Shown piece after piece: positions 8,805 to 11,453 of a stretch of DNA of 11,453 nucleotides (position 1 is its first letter; the number at the start of each line of letters is the position of its first letter). Origin of the DNA: Photorhabdus cinerea. GTDB lineage: Bacteria > Pseudomonadota > Gammaproteobacteria > Enterobacterales > Enterobacteriaceae. Under the pieces are notes generated by a model. The model was not told where the DNA came from and made no database searches. It was given only the letters and a program-made list of their open reading frames with translations. Both the position numbers and the translations under genes were made by a program. The stretch lies in the NCBI RefSeq assembly GCF_011189575.1, contig NZ_PUJW01000045.1:1-11453 (forward strand), written 5' to 3'.

Positions 8805-9448
8805 CTATTTTAATTTTTCATTTAGCTGGTCATTAATAACTTCTGTAGAAACTGAATTCATTATATTACCAGTCGTCCTCGGTAATGTACTTAGAGGTAA
8901 TGGCTTCGAAATCCCCATTCCTACATTAACCCATTCATAATTTTTCCCAGGGGATTTTGAACCTGTTTACCTATCCCATAACCAATCCCGGAGGCTACAC
9001 CACTTATCGCCCCACCTTTTAACGGATCATCCCCTTTCACATAACTCGAAGCCGCCCCCATACCTGCATTCCAGGCTATTGTGCCCCACAGACCAGTATT
9101 GGTCGTGAATACCCCCGTCCAGTACGCAAAAATAGCATCATTGGGGTCGACATTGCCATTAGCAAGATATTGGATACCGGTATTGGCTCCGGCACCAATC
9201 AGGCCCGTGGTTGCAGCGCTTCCCGATAACAATGGCAAGGCCAAGATACTCCCTTCCGCGGCAACCATAGTCTGACAAGAGAGTGGCGTATGACCACTAC
9301 AGGCTTTCTGGATTTCGGTTTGCTTGTCCTGTTGCCATTTCTCAACTGTACCTTTTTTATTCGCTTCTGCTGCCGCCAGTAAATTCGCCAAAGAGTTATT
9401 CTCAATAACAATGTAAAAGCCCTTGTACGATAGCCAAAGTTGGTCCGG
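8805..9448 (-). pseudogene. Third VENN/CDI toxin module, orphan and frameshifted
   Basis: The frame is open from the codon after the upstream immunity stop (9449-9451). It contains V-IENN (IENN at 9395-9406), then SLANLLAAAEANKKGT, a cysteine pair (ACSGHTPLSCQ) and glycine-rich hydrophobic stretches with YVKGDDPLKGG. It stops at TAG 8921-8923. In another frame the 3' DNA continues with YEWVNVGMGISKPLPLS and STEVINDQLNEKLK to a stop at 8805-8807. Adding one A to the A5 run at 8941-8945 joins both parts into about 214 residues, the length of the second module. The segment around TGxxT...GxDP aligns by eye with the other two toxins. No start codon with a ribosome site leads into this frame. It is probably a silent cassette of a membrane-acting CdiA toxin, now broken; the disabled immunity gene follows it. 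Family membership is good, mode of action inferred. Confidence 0.75.
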
Positions 9449-9706
9449 TCATCGATCAAATGGTGGCGTCTTATTCTCGCGATTTTCTTTCAAACGGGAT
9501 AAGATCCAGATTCCCACTCCTAATGGTAATCCTATTGCTCCTCCTCTTCTTACTGAATCTAAAGTATTATTTGCCCATTCAAAATAAAAATGTCCATCTC
9601 TTAAGAAAAAAATAACAGCGACTCCAAGTCTAATAAAAAGCAAAGCAAATGTTATAAGGAAAAAAAATGAAATAGCTAGTTTTATCATAAGCCTAATATC
9701 TTTCAT
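9449..9706 (-). CDS. Small membrane immunity protein of the second toxin module
   Basis: 85 residues. The ATG (9704-9706) overlaps the stop of the second toxin module by the 4 bases ATGA, and GGAAGG (9713-9718) precedes it, so translation is probably coupled. Two hydrophobic segments are visible: about residues 9-35 (KLAISFFFLITFALLFIRLG onward) and about 54-70 (GGAIGLPLGVGIWIL). Between them lies a loop with DGHFYFEW, and the tail is basic. Layout and loop resemble the immunity proteins at 10366 and 8545, which suggests a common family that has diverged with its toxins. By position it should protect the cell from the toxin at 9703-10311 by binding it in the inner membrane. That role follows from toxin/immunity gene order in CDI loci and from membrane character; I do not recognise a named family. 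Confidence 0.76.
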   Translation of the reverse strand: MKDIRLMIKLAISFFFLITFALLFIRLGVAVIFFLRDGHFYFEWANNTLDSVRRGGAIGLPLGVGIWILSRLKENRENKTPPFDR

Positions 9707-10311
9707 CTTTTTCCTTCCCTTGCTTCCAATTGTTTCTGAACTTCCGAGCCGGCTATTTCCGATGCTCCAGCTCCCAAAATAGCTCCTGTTAAATTAGATG
9801 TTTTATTCGATATTATTGGTTTCAGTTGATTTCCGGCAGTAATAATTTTACTTCCGGTCGAACCAACTATATTACCAATAGCTGCCCCCGCCACTGGTGC
9901 AAGAGGGTTTTTATCCTGTAGTTTTGCCCCAACATAAGCACCTGTTATACTCGCCACTTCTGTAAACCAAAACCCTTTGCCTTGCGTTACCGCCCCCGTT
10001 CCCGTGGCTATCAGTGCATCAGTCATGTTCACAGAACCATTTGTAAGCTGATTACTAATGTTGGCCGTTCCACTAATTAGACCTCCAGCAAAAATACTGC
10101 CTACCGTTGCTCCCGATGGCAGCAGCACTGGTGCCACTACTGTGGACATCCCCGCGCCCCATGCTGTTATCAATCCTCTTACCGGATCTTGTCCTTCCGA
10201 GTGATCGCCTTTGGCATGTTTTGACAATGCCGCTGAAATCTCTTGAGAAGATTTACCTTCATTTAACATAGCGGTAGCCAGACTGGATGCTGACCGACCG
10301 TAATCCATCAT
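9703..10311 (-). CDS. Second (orphan) VENN/CDI toxin module, glycine-rich
   Basis: 202 residues from the first ATG; the frame is open further up, to the immunity stop at 10366, and encodes ADNNALSLPKG (ADNN at 10333-10344), matching IENNALSLPKG of the main effector. AAAGGA touches the ATG at 10311, too close for good initiation, so the start is nominal. The first 50 residues (DYGRSASSLATAMLNEGKS onward) are nearly identical to the main effector's toxin; the rest has diverged but keeps ALIATGTGAVTQGKG and GAYVGAKLQDKNP. The protein is rich in Gly and Ala, with long apolar stretches and no nuclease motif that I can see. Together with a membrane immunity partner this suggests a pore-forming or ionophore toxin (inference). 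It lacks the export and adhesin parts of CdiA, so it would act only after recombining onto the upstream gene, as described for orphan cdiA-CT modules. Confidence 0.8.
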   Translation of the reverse strand: MMDYGRSASSLATAMLNEGKSSQEISAALSKHAKGDHSEGQDPVRGLITAWGAGMSTVVAPVLLPSGATVGSIFAGGLISGTANISNQLTNGSVNMTDALIATGTGAVTQGKGFWFTEVASITGAYVGAKLQDKNPLAPVAGAAIGNIVGSTGSKIITAGNQLKPIISNKTSNLTGAILGAGASEIAGSEVQKQLEAREGKR

Positions 10312-10338
10312 TCCTTTGGGTAAGCTCAGGGCATTATT
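10172..10338 (-). repeat. 167-bp direct repeat, copy in the orphan toxin
   Basis: This copy matches 11139-11305 at 162 of 167 bases by hand comparison, with no gap. It encodes NNALSLPKGMMDYG through about DPVRGLI. Identity ends abruptly on the toxin side at 10172 and within the VENN motif at 10338. Such a tract can support homologous exchange of toxin tails. Confidence 0.95.
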
Positions 10339-10346
10339 ATCCGCTA

Positions 10347-10364
10347 TTATCCCGTAATAGACAT
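10347..10364 (-). other. Mini-frame with strong ribosome site at the orphan module's 5' edge
   Basis: AAGGAGGAG (10372-10380, inside the end of the upstream immunity gene) lies 7 nt before an ATG at 10364. That ATG reads MSITG and then TAA. One added base near ATTAC would place this start in frame with GIIADNNALSLPKG of the orphan toxin. It may be the original start of the module, now out of frame, or a coincidence. Confidence 0.4.
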
Positions 10365-10365
10365 T

Positions 10366-10665
10366 TTATTTCTCCTCCTTGTTTTTGTTTGGTGAAGAAA
10401 GTTTCTTATAAAATTCTTGTATTAGACTAAATAAATAAATAAATAATCCAAATATTACCCCACCACTACCGCCTACTTTTATACTGAATTTTAATCCATT
10501 AATAGCTGGTTGAATGTCTAAAAGAAAATACCCTTCTTTAAAAAATAGAATAAGGTACGTTAAAGGAATGCTAATCATACAACACACTGAAAAAATCATT
10601 CCCCATCCCAATACTAGATAGATAAATTGTTTTAGTCTAAAAATAATGCCCCTTTTATTGTTCAT
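10366..10665 (-). CDS. Small membrane immunity protein of the main effector toxin
   Basis: 99 residues. The ATG (10663-10665) lies inside the toxin gene: the last 11 bases of the toxin frame overlap the immunity frame, and AAGGA (10673-10677) sits 7 nt upstream. This tight coupling is typical of a cognate pair. The protein has a basic start (MNNKRGIIFRLKQ), a hydrophobic stretch at about 14-42, a loop with KEGYFLLD, a second glycine-rich hydrophobic stretch at about 63-84 (VGGSGGVIFGLFIYLF) and a lysine-rich tail ending NKNKEEK. It should sit in the inner membrane and neutralise the toxin encoded directly before it. The same topology and loop pattern occur in the proteins at 9449 and 8545. 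Its function is inferred from position and topology; I know no family name for it. Confidence 0.77.
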   Translation of the reverse strand: MNNKRGIIFRLKQFIYLVLGWGMIFSVCCMISIPLTYLILFFKEGYFLLDIQPAINGLKFSIKVGGSGGVIFGLFIYLFSLIQEFYKKLSSPNKNKEEK

Positions 10666-11453
10666 TTTTTATTCCTTGTGTTTTCTTTACTCCTTTTTCT
10701 GCAATGTAATCTGTTGCAGTTCCAGCATAATTTCCGATAATTGTCCCACCAATCTCTGAAGCTTTATTAGAATAACCTTTAGAAAGCATTGCACTGGTAA
10801 ACTTCCCCCCCACTTTATTACCAATTACAGTACCAACGGCGTTACCTAACATTGAGGTTGTAGGATCTTCCCCTTTAACTTTACTTCCTAAATAAGCGCC
10901 CCCTGTATTCACAAGGGTACTAAATAGCGTTCCTTTGCCTTGAGTTAATGCGCCAGTTCCTACCGCTATCAGTGTATCTGTTGCACTATAGTGTTCTCCT
11001 GGTTTCAACGTTAAAAGCTGTTTGGTGGCATCGGTTGCTCCACCTAAAATACCTCCACCAATGACTGCCGCGGCCCCAGCAATAGGGCCAACTATAGTCC
11101 CTCCCACAGCAGAAGCACCTGCCCCCCAAGCGACTAATAATCCTCTTGCCGGATCTTGTCCTTCCGGGTGATCGCCTTTGGCATGTTTTGACAATGCCGC
11201 TGAAATCTCTTGAGGGGATTTACCTTCATTTAACATAGCGGTAGCCAGACTGGATGCTGACCGACCGTAATCCATCATTCCTTTGGGTAAGCTCAGCGCA
11301 TTATTCTCAATCGCATTCTTCCCGGCCTGCGCGCCGGTAAGGGCGCTGGCGGTGGAGTCACCGGCAATGCCGCCTGCCAGTCCCGCGGCCAGCGTGGACA
11401 GGGTGCTGATAGTCTGTTTTTGCTCTTCACTCAACTCACTAACTTTGGCCCCA
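10655..11453 (-). CDS. CdiA-like VENN effector, C-terminal 265 residues with toxin domain, 5' partial
   Basis: The frame runs off the right edge (first full codon ends at 11452). An in-frame TTG at 11434 is not a start, because GAKVSE lies before it. The visible part opens with a pre-toxin region, LSEEQKQTISTLSTLAAG then AGDSTASALTGAQAGKN, and the motif A-IENN (IENN at 11300-11311), a variant of VENN that separates the conserved CdiA body from the exchangeable toxin. The toxin follows: DYGRSASSLATAMLNEGKS, a Gly/Ala-rich apolar region (WGAGASAVGGTIVGPIAG and others), TLIAVGTGALTQGKG, YLGSKVKGEDP and a polar tail. I see no nuclease or protease signature. Glycine-rich apolar helices plus a membrane immunity partner suggest a membrane-permeabilising toxin delivered to neighbouring cells on contact. 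The large secreted adhesin part and a CdiB transporter should lie to the right. Family assignment is strong; toxin action is inference. Confidence 0.86.
   Translation of the reverse strand, partial: GAKVSELSEEQKQTISTLSTLAAGLAGGIAGDSTASALTGAQAGKNAIENNALSLPKGMMDYGRSASSLATAMLNEGKSPQEISAALSKHAKGDHPEGQDPARGLLVAWGAGASAVGGTIVGPIAGAAAVIGGGILGGATDATKQLLTLKPGEHYSATDTLIAVGTGALTQGKGTLFSTLVNTGGAYLGSKVKGEDPTTSMLGNAVGTVIGNKVGGKFTSAMLSKGYSNKASEIGGTIIGNYAGTATDYIAEKGVKKTQGIKNEQ
11139..11305 (-). repeat. 167-bp direct repeat, copy in the main effector
   Basis: Partner of 10172-10338, same orientation, 967 bp apart. One end falls in the IENN codons, exactly where toxin tails are known to be exchanged. Recombination between the copies would delete one toxin tail plus its immunity gene and fuse the orphan toxin to the effector body. 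Confidence 0.95.

Noticed and set aside
8132..9448. General sequencing error as the explanation for all frameshifts
   Set aside because: The 7.9 kb NRPS frame and four proximal cassette genes are free of indels, and some breaks are not in homopolymers. It cannot be excluded for single A or T runs in this AT-rich part.
9081..9459. Open frames on both strands overlapping the third toxin module
   Set aside because: Their translations are low-complexity shadows; the frame with IENN and glycine-rich segments is the conserved one.
10172..11305. CRISPR or insertion-sequence origin of the 167-bp repeats
   Set aside because: There are only two long copies, both coding, in direct orientation, within homologous toxin genes, with no inverted ends or target duplications.

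Overview
The window fits an entomopathogenic enterobacterium of the Photorhabdus/Xenorhabdus type. The reasons are a very large non-ribosomal peptide synthetase (NRPS) with dual epimerisation/condensation domains next to a cluster of VENN-type contact-dependent inhibition (CDI) toxin and immunity cassettes. This is inference from gene style; no marker fixes the species.

Left part, 1-7923, plus strand: the last 2,640 residues of an NRPS whose 5' end lies outside the window. Order: end of an A domain, T, dual E/C, A, T, dual E/C, A, T, thioesterase. The two complete modules are a near-exact 3,231-bp tandem repeat, and their A domains give the same ten-residue specificity code (my reading: D-V-E-S-I-G-A-V-T-K), which looks like one for a basic amino acid (Lys, Orn, Arg or a relative). 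Dual E/C domains imply that the two preceding residues become D. The peptide should therefore end ...D-X, D-basic, L-basic and then be cyclised or released by the thioesterase. A convincing terminator (7967-8002) follows the stop codon.

Right part, 8132-11453, minus strand: genes read from the right edge leftward. First comes the C-terminal end of a CdiA-like VENN effector with a glycine-rich, probably membrane-acting toxin. Then come its small membrane immunity protein, an orphan toxin module with its own membrane immunity protein, a third toxin module broken by a frameshift, a third immunity gene broken by about three frameshifts, and a DUF2569-like membrane protein gene broken by two. Toxins one and two share a 167-bp direct repeat (162/167 identical), able to support cassette exchange by recombination. 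Integrity falls with distance from the main effector gene: the two proximal cassettes are intact, the two distal units are decayed. The 7.9 kb NRPS frame has no indel, which argues that the decay is real and not general sequencing error.

Between the two parts, 8003-8131 is AT-rich and I see no gene in it. The NRPS and the toxin cluster converge there and do not appear functionally linked.
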